Positions 36,400-47,482 of a stretch of 64,000 nt of DNA are shown here, in pieces. A program made the position numbers and the translations under genes. Where the stretch lies: assembly GCA_028023455.1 (NCBI GenBank), contig JAQFVV010012405.1, forward strand, positions 10,249,923 to 10,313,922, read 5' to 3'. The notes beneath the pieces are model-generated. The model had not been told where the DNA came from. It did not search any database and worked only from the letters and a program-made list of their open reading frames with translations. Source of the DNA: Epiperipatus broadwayi (Eukaryota > Onychophora > Udeonychophora > Euonychophora > Peripatidae). Position 1 is the stretch's first letter. Every line of letters begins with the position of its first letter.

Positions 36400-36655
36400 T
36401 TAGCAACGTTATATACCAAATGTCTAAATGATAAAAATGTGTCAGATGATTGAAAGAATGCAGTGTTAATATTAATATTTAAAAAAGGTGATAAAAAGAT
36501 ATTAGAAATTACAGACCTATCAGTCTTTTATCAGTTACATACAAAATTTTTACCAAGATAATTACATCTCGTCTACAGAGAACATTGGATTCTACCAACC
36601 AAGAGAACAAGCTGGATTTAAAAGTGGTTTTAGTACAGGAGATCATATTCAGGTA
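36400..36655 (+). pseudogene. LINE RT finger region (copy D, broken)
   Basis: In pieces: ATLYTKCLNDKNVSDD, the ILIFKKGDK segment, NYRPISLLSVTYKIFTKIIT and REQAGFKSGFSTGDHIQVL. These are the conserved RT blocks before motif A. Frameshifts separate them from the next open piece. Confidence 0.75.
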
Positions 36656-36773
36656 TTGAGAGAAGTTATAGAAAGGACAAATGAATATGAGTTGCCATTA
36701 TGTTTTGGATTTGTAGATTATGAAAAGGCATTTGAATCTATAAACTTTTCTTTAGTGATTGAAACATTGGATT
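36656..36773 (+). pseudogene. LINE RT motif A, truncated at R1
   Basis: LREVIERTNEYELPLCFGFVDYEKAFESINFSLVIETLD is encoded before LINE similarity ends. The catalytic Asp of FVDYEKAF is present. The open frame runs on to 36898 only by reading into repeat R1. Confidence 0.82.
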
Positions 36774-37934
36774 ACTGTCCTATCTTCATTAATTTACATC
36801 TTGTGTTGTTTCCTTCAAAACAGAATCTTTTTGCTATATTGTCATTTCTGAGTCTGTATAATATTAATTTTAATAAATTTATTATTTACCAAAGATAGTA
36901 AAACTTGAAAACTTGAATGGTTTATAAATTTATTTAGATCGTATATTACAAGTAATAGATGTATGTGTATACATAAATTGTACTGTAAACTTCCTTTAAA
37001 TTTGAACAGAATAGATATTTTAATATATTTAAAGGAGAGTTTGATTTGCTTTTTCTCCAGTAATTTAATCTTCGAATTATTGTTTGCATGTAACAGCTTT
37101 TTAAAATAACATGTTTGCGAAATAGTAATTGAAAGATGTATAAACCGAAATATAATTTGTATTACTTTAAAAGTTATTGGATAATATTGTTTGAAAGTGT
37201 AAAAAAAAAAGTTTTACAAACAATCATCTTTTAAAATAATACAGTTTTGAAAGAAGGGGGGGGGGAATAGTTTTTTTTAAATAAAAAAACAAAAAAAAAA
37301 AAAAACCGATTGTTGTAAAAATTACATTTTTTTTTTAATTTTTAAAAAAAAAACTACTTTTAGAGTAAACAATTAAAAAAAAAAGATGGATTTCTAAAAA
37401 GAAATAATTTAAAAATACATGCATTTATAAAACTGTGAAATAGCATGTGACACTATTAAGTTTGAAAGAATATTTAAATAGTTGTAGCTTCTTAATTAAT
37501 CACACCTATTAATTATATGCCATCCATCTTTTAAGTAATATGTACATAAACTCTATCAGTGCATTGTTTTTCCGTGTGTAACGTGGAGAAGCAGTGCCAC
37601 ATAGTGGGCTAGAATCAAGGTAGTTTCTGGTAGCAGATGACACATAAGCTAGATGTGTTTATGGCAATCAGCACCACCTAGGTTCTTGATAGTTGCTGGT
37701 AGCAGACGATGTAAGCTAAATGGGCTTATGCATTGTGACCAGTGCCACCAAGCGGGCAGCTTTGTTGCCAGCCAGCTGGTGGAATGTTTCTGTGCTTAGC
37801 ATTGTGAACAGTGCCACCTATCTTCTGGAATTAGCATTGCTGCATTTGGGGCCCCTACTCTAAATATTTTGTGGTTGAGCCAGACCAGTGCCTTTGGTGG
37901 CCACATGGGTCAAAAATCACAAGTACCAATTAAT
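36767..37934 (-). repeat. 1.15-kb dispersed repeat R1, copy 2
   Basis: The reverse complement of 25125-26266, complete at both ends. It abuts the truncated LINE at a shared TTGGAT. A G-run (37254-37266) and A-runs near 37290 show length differences from copy 1. There is no coding frame. Whether R1 moved into the LINE and removed its 3' part, or the two were joined by rearrangement, cannot be told from one junction. Confidence 0.85.
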
Positions 37935-38750
37935 GAAATTTCTTGAAAAATTAAATGTTACAATATCTTATATTAAAAAAATGCATGCAAAATATTCTGA
38001 CCTTTAGATGAGAATTCACTAAAATCATTATTACTAATTTATATCTACTATAATCATTTCTTGCTATAAGGATCTTTAAAAGAAAATTTTGAAACATTCC
38101 TTTTAAAAATTTTCATCATTGTTTTAGATGGCCATTTTGTAAGACTTTAGTTTTACAAAATGGCCATCTAAAAATAATTGTATAATATTATATAATACTT
38201 ATATTATATAATACTTATTTTTTGAAATCAATGACATACTTATAAGATAAATGGTGATATTTATGCCTGAACAGTATTGTAGAATATAGGGTCTATTTAT
38301 TATAAACAGTAATTATGTATTGATTCTAAGATACACTTAATCCAAAAAAATATGAAATTAATAGATAGATACATTATCACATATATTTTATCAAATCGTT
38401 GTAATATTTTATCAATATATACATATCTTAAGATAGATTTGTAAATATATATTAATATCAATTCACTATATTTTATCAATATGTATTTAATTCTATAAAT
38501 AAGCACTGAATATATATATAATGATAAAGAAGGAAATTAACCTTTACAATATTTGCTTATTTTTTAATATATATATATATATTTGTGCACTAACCTGCCA
38601 CCAGGAGTTTTAAAACTGTTGGTGGTAGGTGAGTGTGTGGGAATTTATACATGAATGAACAGCACATATTGAAGAGGTGAATTTTAATTTTTCTCATTAT
38701 ATATATAATCCCAATACATAATGCTATGCTAAAATAAATATACACATATT
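37935..38750. other. AT-rich spacer with a 21-bp perfect hairpin
   Basis: At 38122-38142 and 38153-38173 lie perfectly inverted 21-bp arms (containing TAGATGGCCATTTTG) around a 10-base loop. The rest is AT-rich with TA runs near 38568. No gene. Confidence 0.6.
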
Positions 38751-38752
38751 AA

Positions 38753-38935
38753 ACATTAAATCACCCCATGTTGTTAAGAAATCCAGTACCGCCCTCTATG
38801 AACTAATATATAAATACATTAGAGTTCTGCAGCCAGCTATTTTGAAATATGAACTCTTGTACTGTATTTATATATTAGTTCACAGAGGGTGGTACTGGAT
38901 TTCTTAACCATGTGCGGTCTGTTAATGTTTAATAT
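38753..38935. mobile_element. Palindromic MITE-like element
   Basis: About 45-bp near-perfect inner arms (GTTAAGAAATCCAGTACCGC at 38774 and its complement ending at 38914), with weaker pairing out to AAACATTA at 38753. The loop of about 50 bp has no frame. It is a compact fold-back element. Confidence 0.75.
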
Positions 38936-39368
38936 TTATATATATGTCTTAATATTATACTTACTTGGATTAATTGTCTAGCTATCAAACTGTTATTATT
39001 CTATTCTAGGTCTGTATATTTTTTTTAGTATTGCTTAAATATTATGTGAAATGTATAATGATTATTAAATAAATGACTTTTAATATAAAATAATTACCTT
39101 TGAAGAAATATTAAGAAATGCATTTAAAATAACAAAATTTTAAAAATTTGATTAATTAAAAATTAAGTTAATTTACCAGAAAATACTTTTTAAATCAATT
39201 TTAATCATAGTCAAATAATCACATAATATGAATTTATAAAATTATCTTTTTTACTTATAGCTCATTTAGAAGCAAATTCCACCGTCCTGTTTTAGAAAAG
39301 GATCTAGTGAGAAATTTGCACATATTCCTCCACAAGGTATTTTTATAATTAAGTTTATTTTCTATGTT
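38936..39368. other. AT-rich spacer
   Basis: No coding frame; a short frame at 39255-39470 runs into the next element and shows no domain. Confidence 0.45.
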
Positions 39369-40262
39369 ATATATTGTAATACAGAGAGCATACCAATAGC
39401 TCAAACAAGCTCTTAATTGATAAGTGCGGTATGAGAAATTATGTAAAATCTCTATCCAGAACTTTCCCATCTACAGACCAATTGGTTTCGAGCTTATGGC
39501 TCACATCAGTGAAGAGCTAGAATAGTCGGACACTAGAGCTAAAATATCAACTTAAAACCCAGCACTTATTTCATACTTAATATTTAAGTAGAAAGTCTGA
39601 AATTTTCGGACATGAAAATGTCTTTAAATCCAACTATCTAACTTAAATGGCTATATGGGACTGAACTAAATTCAGATCTACCATATTTTAATAGCCTCAG
39701 CATAACCAAAGCCTTAAAGGTAAAATTCTAAGCTCAAAACCAGTTGGTCTGGAGATAGGAAGGTTCTGGATAGAGATTTTAAATATTTTCTCTGACTGCA
39801 CTTATCAATTAAGAGCTTGTTTGAGCTATTGGTATGCTCTCTGTATTACATTTTTGTAAATACAAGCTTATAAAAGTAATGACACATTATATATGATTTG
39901 TTTGTTTGGTTATTATAATTTTATTTTTAAGGCTTTGGCTATACTGAGGCTATTAAAATATGGTAGATCTGAATTTAGTTCAGTCCCATATAGCTATTTA
40001 AGTAAGATAGCTGGATTTAAAGACATTTTCATGTCCAAAAATTTCAGAGTTTCTACTTAAATATTAAGTATGAAATAAGTGCTGGGTTTTGAGTTGATAT
40101 TTTAGACCTAGTGTCCCAATATTCTAGCTCTCCACTGATGTGAGCTGAGATGGAAAGGTTCTGGATAGAGATTTTAAATATTTTCTCATACCACACTTAT
40201 CAATTAAGAGCTTGTTTGAGCTATTGGCATGCTCTCTGTATTACATTTTTATAAATACAAGC
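39369..40262. mobile_element. Compound fold-back element, family IR-3
   Basis: Terminal arm 39369-39480 (GTAATACAGAGAGCATACCA.., TATCCAGAACTTTCC) plus interior 39481-39715 is repeated inverted at 39930-40262. A third, inverted copy of the terminal arm alone lies between them at 39750-39860. So three termini and two interiors are present. The simplest reading is one element with two ends (39369-39860), followed by a second, inverted interior and end. No transposase frame. Confidence 0.8.
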
Positions 40263-40379
40263 TTATAAAAGTAATGTCACATTATATATGACTTGCTTTT
40301 TTGATTATTATGTTATATATTGATAATTTTAAATTTAAGCTTTCAAGTGATAGATATTTAAAGGTTAATACTTGCTGTT
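40263..40379. other. AT-rich spacer
   Basis: Short spacer before the old LINE copy. Nothing seen. Confidence 0.5.
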
Positions 40380-41880
40380 AAAGTTTCAAAAGTGTAAAAC
40401 AATTTGGTATTGGAAAGAAAGTTTTTTTCTGCAATTAGAATTAAGGATGGAACCATTAGTAAAAATGAAATGAATACACAATTGGTTGGAAGAGTTCTTT
40501 AAAAAATTACATTGTAATAAAAAAACAAGAATATCACAAAGATTTATTATATCTTTTAATTGTTAAGCACTTTAAATGAAATGAGATAGGTAATTAAATC
40601 TAATGGCAAAAGGAAAGGCTCCAGGAATTGATGGAATTATATTCAATATCTTTAAGAAACAATTTTTGAAATAGAAAAAAATGATAAAGATGTTCCAGAT
40701 GAATAGAAGAATGTTGTAGTAATATCGCAGTTAAAAAAAAAAATACTAAAGAAAATATAAATTAAAGATTGATCAATCTTTTGCCAGTTACACACAAAAT
40801 CTTTACCAATTTTTAAACAACAAAAATAACAAGTTGGATTTAAAAGTTTTTTTTTTTTTTTTGCACATAAAATCACATCAAAGTATTAAGAGAAGTTACA
40901 GAAAGGACCAAAAAATATGGGTTGCCATTATGCTTTGAATTTATAGATTATGAAAAGACATTTCATTCTATAAGCATTTCCACCATGATTAAAGCATTGG
41001 ATCAGCAATATACAAAACAGGGATATTGTCATATTTTGATGAATATTTTTCAAAGTGTGACAGTTATGATTAGATTACAGGGTGATACTAAAATGTGATA
41101 TTAAAAATGATGAATGACAGGACAATCTATATCTCCAGAAATTTACATTAGTTTTATAATCGATATTTTGGGGTTCAAATTGGGTAGCTAATGGAATAAA
41201 AATGAATAAAAATTATTTAACTTATTTAGATTTTGAAGATAATATTTTTACTTTTGCAAATATTGCTTAAGAGTTTCATGAAATGTTGCACATGAAAGTT
41301 AAAAAGTAAGACTAAGGATAAATGTTAAAGAGTTTAAGGTAGTTTTTAAAAGATTTTTTCACAAAATAAAAATAAATATTGATAATCATTAACTAAAAAA
41401 AGTAATATCCAAATATGCTAGATCACTAAAACAAATAGAAATGGGATACAATTTGTCATAAAATTAAACTTTGATTGAGTGCTTTTGATAAAAATAAGTT
41501 AATGTTAAAAGGTAAAATGTTTATGTATTGGAATAGGAAAGATTTTGATGGGTGTGTTTTACCAGTTGTTATACATGGATCTGAGTCTTGGATATTTATT
41601 ACAAAAATAATACAGAGACTTTAGACCACTCAATGAAGTATAGAGAAATGCAACCTAGGAGTATCAAGAAAGATTTGAATATAAAATACATGGATGAAAG
41701 AACAAGCATGTATTTACTAAAATCAATGTACTGCTAGAAGAGATGATAATGGATGGACAGTTGATATTTTAAACTGTTTCCCCAGGCATTGTCAAATACT
41801 TAGAGATGACCATATGTGAAATGGATGAATGAAAATAAAAAACATTGGCTGATAGCACTATAAGATAAATTGTCATTCAG
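40380..41880 (+). pseudogene. Family 1 LINE copy E, very decayed
   Basis: Similarity to copy A begins near the linker (KSVKQFGIGKKVFSAIRIKD-like at 40385) and continues through KGKAPGIDGI (40610-40640), QQVGFKSF.., LPLCFEFIDYEKTFHSI (motif A, 40920-40975), the KALDQQ segment, SYLDFEDNIFTFAN (motif C region, 41215-41265), SAFDKNKLMLKGKMF, GCVLPVVIHGSESW and RDDNGWTVDILNC. Stops and indels occur every few dozen bases and one stretch is replaced by a T-run (40850). It is clearly the oldest family 1 copy here. Confidence 0.8.
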
Positions 41881-42277
41881 AAAATCTAGGTATTAACATT
41901 CTAAATGTCAATATTGCACATTTCAGGATTATGTACTTCTTGAGAATCCAAAATATGGATTGGAGGTTCTTTTCTAGTTCCACTTTGTTTGCCATTCCAT
42001 ATATTTACTATTAAACTATTCATTTGGCTCAACCTAATATTCATCTTTAAAATTGAACAAACATTGGCTAATAAATGATTATCTACTGCTTACATTATCA
42101 TAGTAGTTTCTAGCACATATTCCTTGTCAGTGAGAAACCTTATTATCTAATGCATCTGACCCTTCTTATTATTGATAAACAAATGTAAAGTTAATAAAAC
42201 ATAGTCTTTGCTGAGATAAAAACACACTAACACTTTAGTGTCTAATTCCATAATAGTGTTGCAACACAAACACCAAT
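41881..42277. other. Spacer
   Basis: AT-rich and without a coding frame. Nothing recognised. Confidence 0.5.
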
Positions 42278-42408
42278 ATGAATAACAATTAACAATTTCA
42301 AACTGTTGTCAAGGCAACCTTCTTTTAACAATAAAGGTGGAATCCCTTTATTGCTAAAAGAAGGTTGCATTGACAGCAGTTTAAAATTGTTGATTGTTAT
42401 TCATATTG
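42278..42408. mobile_element. 131-bp hairpin element
   Basis: AATATGAATAACAATTAACA at the left end pairs with its near-complement at the right end, and pairing continues inward through AAGGTTGC(C/A)T.GACA..AGT and TTTAGCAATAAAGG to a loop of a few bases (around TGGAATCCC). This is an almost uninterrupted long hairpin with a few mismatches. It is probably a tiny fold-back MITE. Confidence 0.75.
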
Positions 42409-42945
42409 GGATTGTCTGAGTGATGACTGGCTTTTAATGATATATACAAACAAACTATAAATGTATAACTGATGGTATGGATGTAAGGACATGTTATTTC
42501 CCAGAATTTACATTAAGTAATTGTGTAATAGAATATTATAAACAAGCGATAAAACATGGTCATAACTTCATAATAATTTTGCTCTCTTAACACAATTATT
42601 AAGATGTTAGTTAATAATATATGTATGTAACATAGGTAAAACTGCATTTTAATAGCCCACTGCTTGGCATAAACTTACCAAATAATTTCCTCTATAAATA
42701 AAGTAAAATAAAAAGCATTCTTTATATTACTTATCAATTATCGATTTTGTTTATTCTCTAGCAAAGAATAATCATTCTAAAAACAACTAGGTATTCATTT
42801 ACAAACTAATATTAAATAAAATAGTTTGGGTAATGAGGATTTGATCAAGCAGCATCCTATAGCCATTTACTCACTAATAACGGATAGGTAGGCAGATTAT
42901 CTATTGCTCAACTACATGAAGGAATATCCTAAATATACTCTTAAT
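42409..42945. other. AT-rich spacer
   Basis: Nothing recognised and no coding frame. Confidence 0.5.
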
Positions 42946-43031
42946 CTTTTTATAGGCTCAATTTTTATTCAAATTGGAAGCATAATAGCTTTTTATAGGC
43001 TCAATTTTTATTCAAATTGGAAGCATAATAG
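42946..43031 (+). repeat. 43-bp tandem duplication
   Basis: TATAGGCTCAATTTTTATTC..GGAAGCATAATAG occurs twice head to tail, identical apart from one extra T. It is a recent local duplication. Confidence 0.93.
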
Positions 43032-44742
43032 GTAGATGTGCTATTTATAAATTTTTACACACACGCATGCACACACATATTTTGAAACATTAAACTTTAA
43101 ACGATATATTACTTTTTGATTGATATTTATTTTAAAAGATTTTTTTTTTCACATTTTGATATTGTAACAAAATTATAAAAAATTAAACAGCACAATTTAA
43201 ATGACAAACAAAACATGTTTAATTAAATAACAAAAAAAAATAATTGACTATGTCAGCTAATTGAATAATTAAATTTTAATCAATTTTGGTTTCTAATTTG
43301 GACTTGATTTTTTTAATGCATTTCAGTTGAGATTTCTGCATTTTGTGATGAACGAATGTCACGATCTTGTCATTTATTTATTATTCAAATTTTATTCATA
43401 CATTATTTAACATTTAACTAAACGCAGGTGATCTGTCGTCAATAACTAATGTTAAAATTAAAGTCCAGCAATTATAATTGATAACGTAATGTTTTACTAC
43501 GTAGTAAAATTAATTAATCAGCATTAGCAAAATTTAACTTATATTAATATTAATTATAAATCAATTATCAAAACATTTATTTAAATAATAGTTTTTCATT
43601 ACGTTTTATAAATCTTCAAATCTGTTTTCTTCTTTCTTAGAATGATAAAACAAATTTGATATACATTTTAGATACCTTAATACTTTTTAGACCCGCTGTG
43701 AAATATCATATCGTGTTTGGTTAAGATTGGGATAAGGATTGATATCGAGTTTCATCACAGCATGTCTAATACTAAAGTAACAAATTTTATTAATTATAAA
43801 TGTAGTGCAGAACTTATACAATTCAAGTCTTTGTGCGCACATGTGTGTGGATAGGTGGGTGTGACTTTTTATTAACTTGAACAATCATTTTGAAAAAATA
43901 ATCATAGATTTTTATTGTTTTTTTTTTTAATTTTTTTTATAGTTTTATGTATAAAAAACTCATTCATCATCAAATCTTTGTGCTTTCGAATAAATTTCAT
44001 TTAAAGCATAGGTTCAAATAACAAAACTATTAGTCGCATTTATTTATTTTAAAAACTCTGTTTGTTTGTTTAGGATAAGATTTGTAATGGAGATTTATCA
44101 TATTTTATCAAATGCGTTTTGTTTAATTTGAACACGTTTAAAATTGATGGGAATGTAATATGGCAATGAAATATTTTAGGGTTATCCAGTGGTTGTTCTT
44201 TTGGCAGGCCAAACATAAATGCTCATGAGATGATGATATACTTTTAAAAAAAAAAAAAAAAAACAACTAAATATAAACAGGATTTATAGTAAATTTAAAT
44301 AGAAATAAAAGCAAATATTAATTTGTTCTAAATTAACAATTTTTTTGATTGTAAAAGTTTCTTTTTTAAAAAATGTTTCTTTTATACACAAAATAATATG
44401 AGCATCCACTTAGTGAATAATATTTCTGTGGTGTAATTTTGAATAACTGAACAAATATTAATATGAGAATCAATTTTTTAATGTGGTATTTTCTTTCAAA
44501 TATTACATAGACTGTGACATTGTTTTTATTAAAATTAGAATAAAAGATCCCAATACTAAGGAATTAAAAATAAAATATATAAAAAGTCTGAGTTCAAATC
44601 CCTTATATTACATTTAAGTCCAAGTATATAAATTACAGTTGTATTTCAAAAGATTGTAATAAATATTTTTCATTATTGCACAAATACTAAATAGATAAAA
44701 CAATATATAAAAAAATATTTTATGACAAATGTTCTTATTTAC
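43032..44742. other. AT-rich spacer with IR-1 end fragment
   Basis: No coding frame. AAGTCTGAGTTCAAATCCCT at 44583 matches the terminus of family IR-1, a lone end. Long A and T runs at 43918 and 44247. Confidence 0.5.
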
Positions 44743-44755
44743 TTTGCACTAAAAA
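44743..44755. repeat. 13-bp target duplication, left
   Basis: TTTGCACTAAAAA, identical to 45138-45150. Confidence 0.85.
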
Positions 44756-45137
44756 CAAGGCAAAACTCTCCATACAGTAGTGCCAACCTGTGCCAAACAG
44801 CTTAGATTGAAAATATTATTGTGTTTTCAATTTTATTCTCATAGTTTTATAGTTAAGTAGAGATAAAAGGTGGCTGCTGGAGGGTTGCATTAGATCCTAA
44901 GATCTAAGTGCAGTGCTCTCAGATCCAAGGCTCATCACTGATGAAAGCCACAAGCCAGAAACTAGTCTGGGGATATTGGATGAGTAGTCACTAGATAGAA
45001 ATTTTATGCACAAGCCTTGTAGAATCCATTGATTACTCTGGTTGGTACAGGGTGACACTACTGTATGGAGAGTTTTGCCTTGGTTGATAACAATTATGTG
45101 CTAGTATAAAAGATGGTGATCATGTGATGTTTATGAG
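44756..45137 (+). mobile_element. Inverted-repeat element, family IR-2, copy 2
   Basis: It starts CAAGGCAAAACTCTCCATAC and carries the complementary arm ending GAGTTTTGCCTTG near 45098, followed by a one-sided tail (AATTATGTGCTAGTATAAAA..GTGATCATGTGATGTTTATGAG). The whole 382-bp unit, tail included, is bracketed by a perfect 13-bp direct repeat. The interior matches copies 1 and 3 (CTGGGGATATTGGATGAGTA, CACTAGATAG..). A long target duplication and an asymmetric tail are unusual for a cut-and-paste MITE. Confidence 0.8.
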
Positions 45138-45150
45138 TTTGCACTAAAAA
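45138..45150. repeat. 13-bp target duplication, right
   Basis: TTTGCACTAAAAA, the partner of 44743-44755. Confidence 0.85.
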
Positions 45151-45642
45151 ATGAAAAATAATTGTTTTCTTCAATCACAATTGGGGTTTTTATTTTTAAT
45201 TTAAAATAAAAGCATGAAGTGTCCAAAAATTAATTAAATTATGCACTAATTTTTATAATCAGTGATTGAATTGAGTTTTTTTTTTTGGGGGGGGGGGTTT
45301 CCGTGCTTTTATTTGAAGTTAAAAATAAATGCCCAAACATTCGTTAAACAAACCATTATTTGTAGCTTTTCAGTGCATGGTAAGTAAAAACATTTTTTTA
45401 TAAAATATTTTTATATAATTTTAAAAATAAATTTCAACTTTACAAAAAAAGAAAACAAAACAATTAGCAATAATATTATCAAAACAGTATTTGTGTTAAA
45501 TATACATATTCTTTTTGTAGAATTTTTTATTTATTAAATTCATTTTTTTATTGTGAAGATTGAAGTATTTTATTTTGATTACTTATTTTTGTTTAAGAAA
45601 AAAATTTATATTTTATTATTATACTTTTTTTTAATGGTAAAA
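45151..45642. other. AT-rich spacer
   Basis: It contains a T/G homopolymer tract (45279-45298). No gene. Confidence 0.5.
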
Positions 45643-46905
45643 AGTTGGTTAGAATAAATAACTAGACTGTTGAAAGTTGTAAATTTTGTGAATGCAAGAG
45701 GAAAGAAAATTTCTATCACAAATGGCGTTTAATTATTAAACTGTTTATAGTTAAAGAGGAAAAAAAATGATTTGACATTCCTAGAACTGTTTGAATGTTA
45801 GAAATCATTAAACTCAAATATTATTGTATATTTTCTATGATTGTGAGAAAGAATGATGAAAGCATAATATTTGAATGCTGTTATAGTAATAGATTATAAG
45901 ACGAATAATAAAGAATGTCAAGTAATATTCTTCTTTAATATAATTTGAATTTTATATAAGAATAGTGAACTCATAGAAGAGTAAAATTATAGGATTATTT
46001 TTAAAATGTTTTAAAATGTAATTAGTTTTATAAAGTGATGATTAAAGTTTTTTCAGTAATTATATTCTTCTTTATTTAAATTTTGCATTGAAATATTAAA
46101 ATATACCTGAAAGGTAAAGAGAAATGCTTTACCTGTATATAAAAGAAGTACCTAATATTTTTCAATATAGTGTTATATGTTAAGTTTTGAATAAATACTA
46201 ATTTGAAATTAAATTTGTACTTAATAGGCATTACCATAATTATAATTATTTCTAAATAATATGAATCATATTATTAGTTAAATAAGTCATATTTATTTAT
46301 TATTGTTTTAATATAATAATGACAATAGAATACCATTGTCTTAATGATAGAAATAATACATTACTACTACAATGTATAATATATTCTATTTTCCTTCATA
46401 AATAGTAGGAATGAAGGCTATTTAACATTTGTTTATTTTTATTGTTTTCTTATGTAAATATTTTAATTTAATTAATTTCCCCTTATATTGTAAATATTTT
46501 AAACTTTTTATAAATTTATTTTGTTGTATATGTAGTATATTGTTAAAGTTTAATTCATGGTCTCTTGAGAGTTTGATATGGAGTGTTTCCTTGAATCTTC
46601 ATATCCACACACTTCATTTATGAAAATTATTTGAAACATTATATTATTGCACATGATTAATAAAAGTATATTATTATAATTGTTATTATTACATAAGCTC
46701 TAATTATTGGTTATCATGAAAATTATACAATGCCAATTTTAAAATATTTAATTACTGCAATGATATTAAGAATATAATGTTTTCTGTGAATTCCACATAA
46801 GAAATGACAATTTACATAATGTTTTATACGAAATAATGATTTTTATTTACGTTTATTGAAGAGTATTAATAGTCAAATAGATGTATGATTTTAAGAATTG
46901 TTAAA
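45643..46905 (+). repeat. 1.3-kb direct repeat R2, copy 1
   Basis: It aligns in the same orientation with 58013-59300 from CTAGACTGTTGAA through TGCAAGAGGA, GAAAGAATG, GACAATAGAATACCATTGTC, GGAATGAAGGCTATTTAACA, TAATAAAA.TATA and GTTTATTGAAG. Divergence is modest, mainly substitutions and short indels. The two copies are about 12.4 kb apart. They could be the LTRs of a large element or two dispersed repeats. No clear TG..CA ends and no primer-binding site are visible. The 46429-46623 frame within it is not conserved as a frame. Confidence 0.8.
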
Positions 46906-47214
46906 GTATCATTTTATTATATGAAGTGTGATGTTTGATATATGTGCAATACAAATTATTATTAATATAAAATTGTTATGTTATTTATAAATTGATATAC
47001 AGATAAATAACTGGATGTTGTAAAATGTGGCTATAATTATTTTTCAAAATTTTATATAATTAAGTTAATTAATCCAAAATGATATCATAATTATCAAAGT
47101 GTATTATATTTCATGTGTAATTAATTTGTTTTAATCATGTGTTGAGTGAAGATCAGAATCATATTGGCAAGGGAATGAAACTTCAAATAATAATAATAAT
47201 ATTAAATTTTACTA
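46906..47214. other. AT-rich spacer
   Basis: It lies between repeat R2 and the LINE tail. Nothing recognised. Confidence 0.5.
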
Positions 47215-47482
47215 AACGAGGTGATGTGATGTATTTGGCTTCTCCTTGAATGAAGTCATAAATATCTCAGCAACTATGCCCAGATAAACCTGTTAGCCAC
47301 TTTATTTTCCATTCCCCACTCTAAGTCTTCCCATATTCTGCCCCATCCCATTTCCACAACATAATCTTTGTCAACTCGATGGCCTTTAAATCTAAATCTC
47401 CCTTATCTTTTCGCAAACCCAGCATAAAAACTAATAACTCACTTTCTGTATAGTCACTTTGTTCATACCTATTCTCCCATAA

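Larger units (their letters stand above)
35252..36773 (+). mobile_element. Family 1 LINE copy D, middle part
   Basis: This is the continuation of 32335-33096 after the 2.15-kb insertion. It encodes the endonuclease C-terminal half, the linker, the RT start and fingers, and RT motif A, then ends at a junction with repeat R1 at 36767-36773, where both sequences share TTGGAT. Motif B, motif C and the 3' end are absent; they are not found beyond R1. Several frameshifts and stops. Confidence 0.88.
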
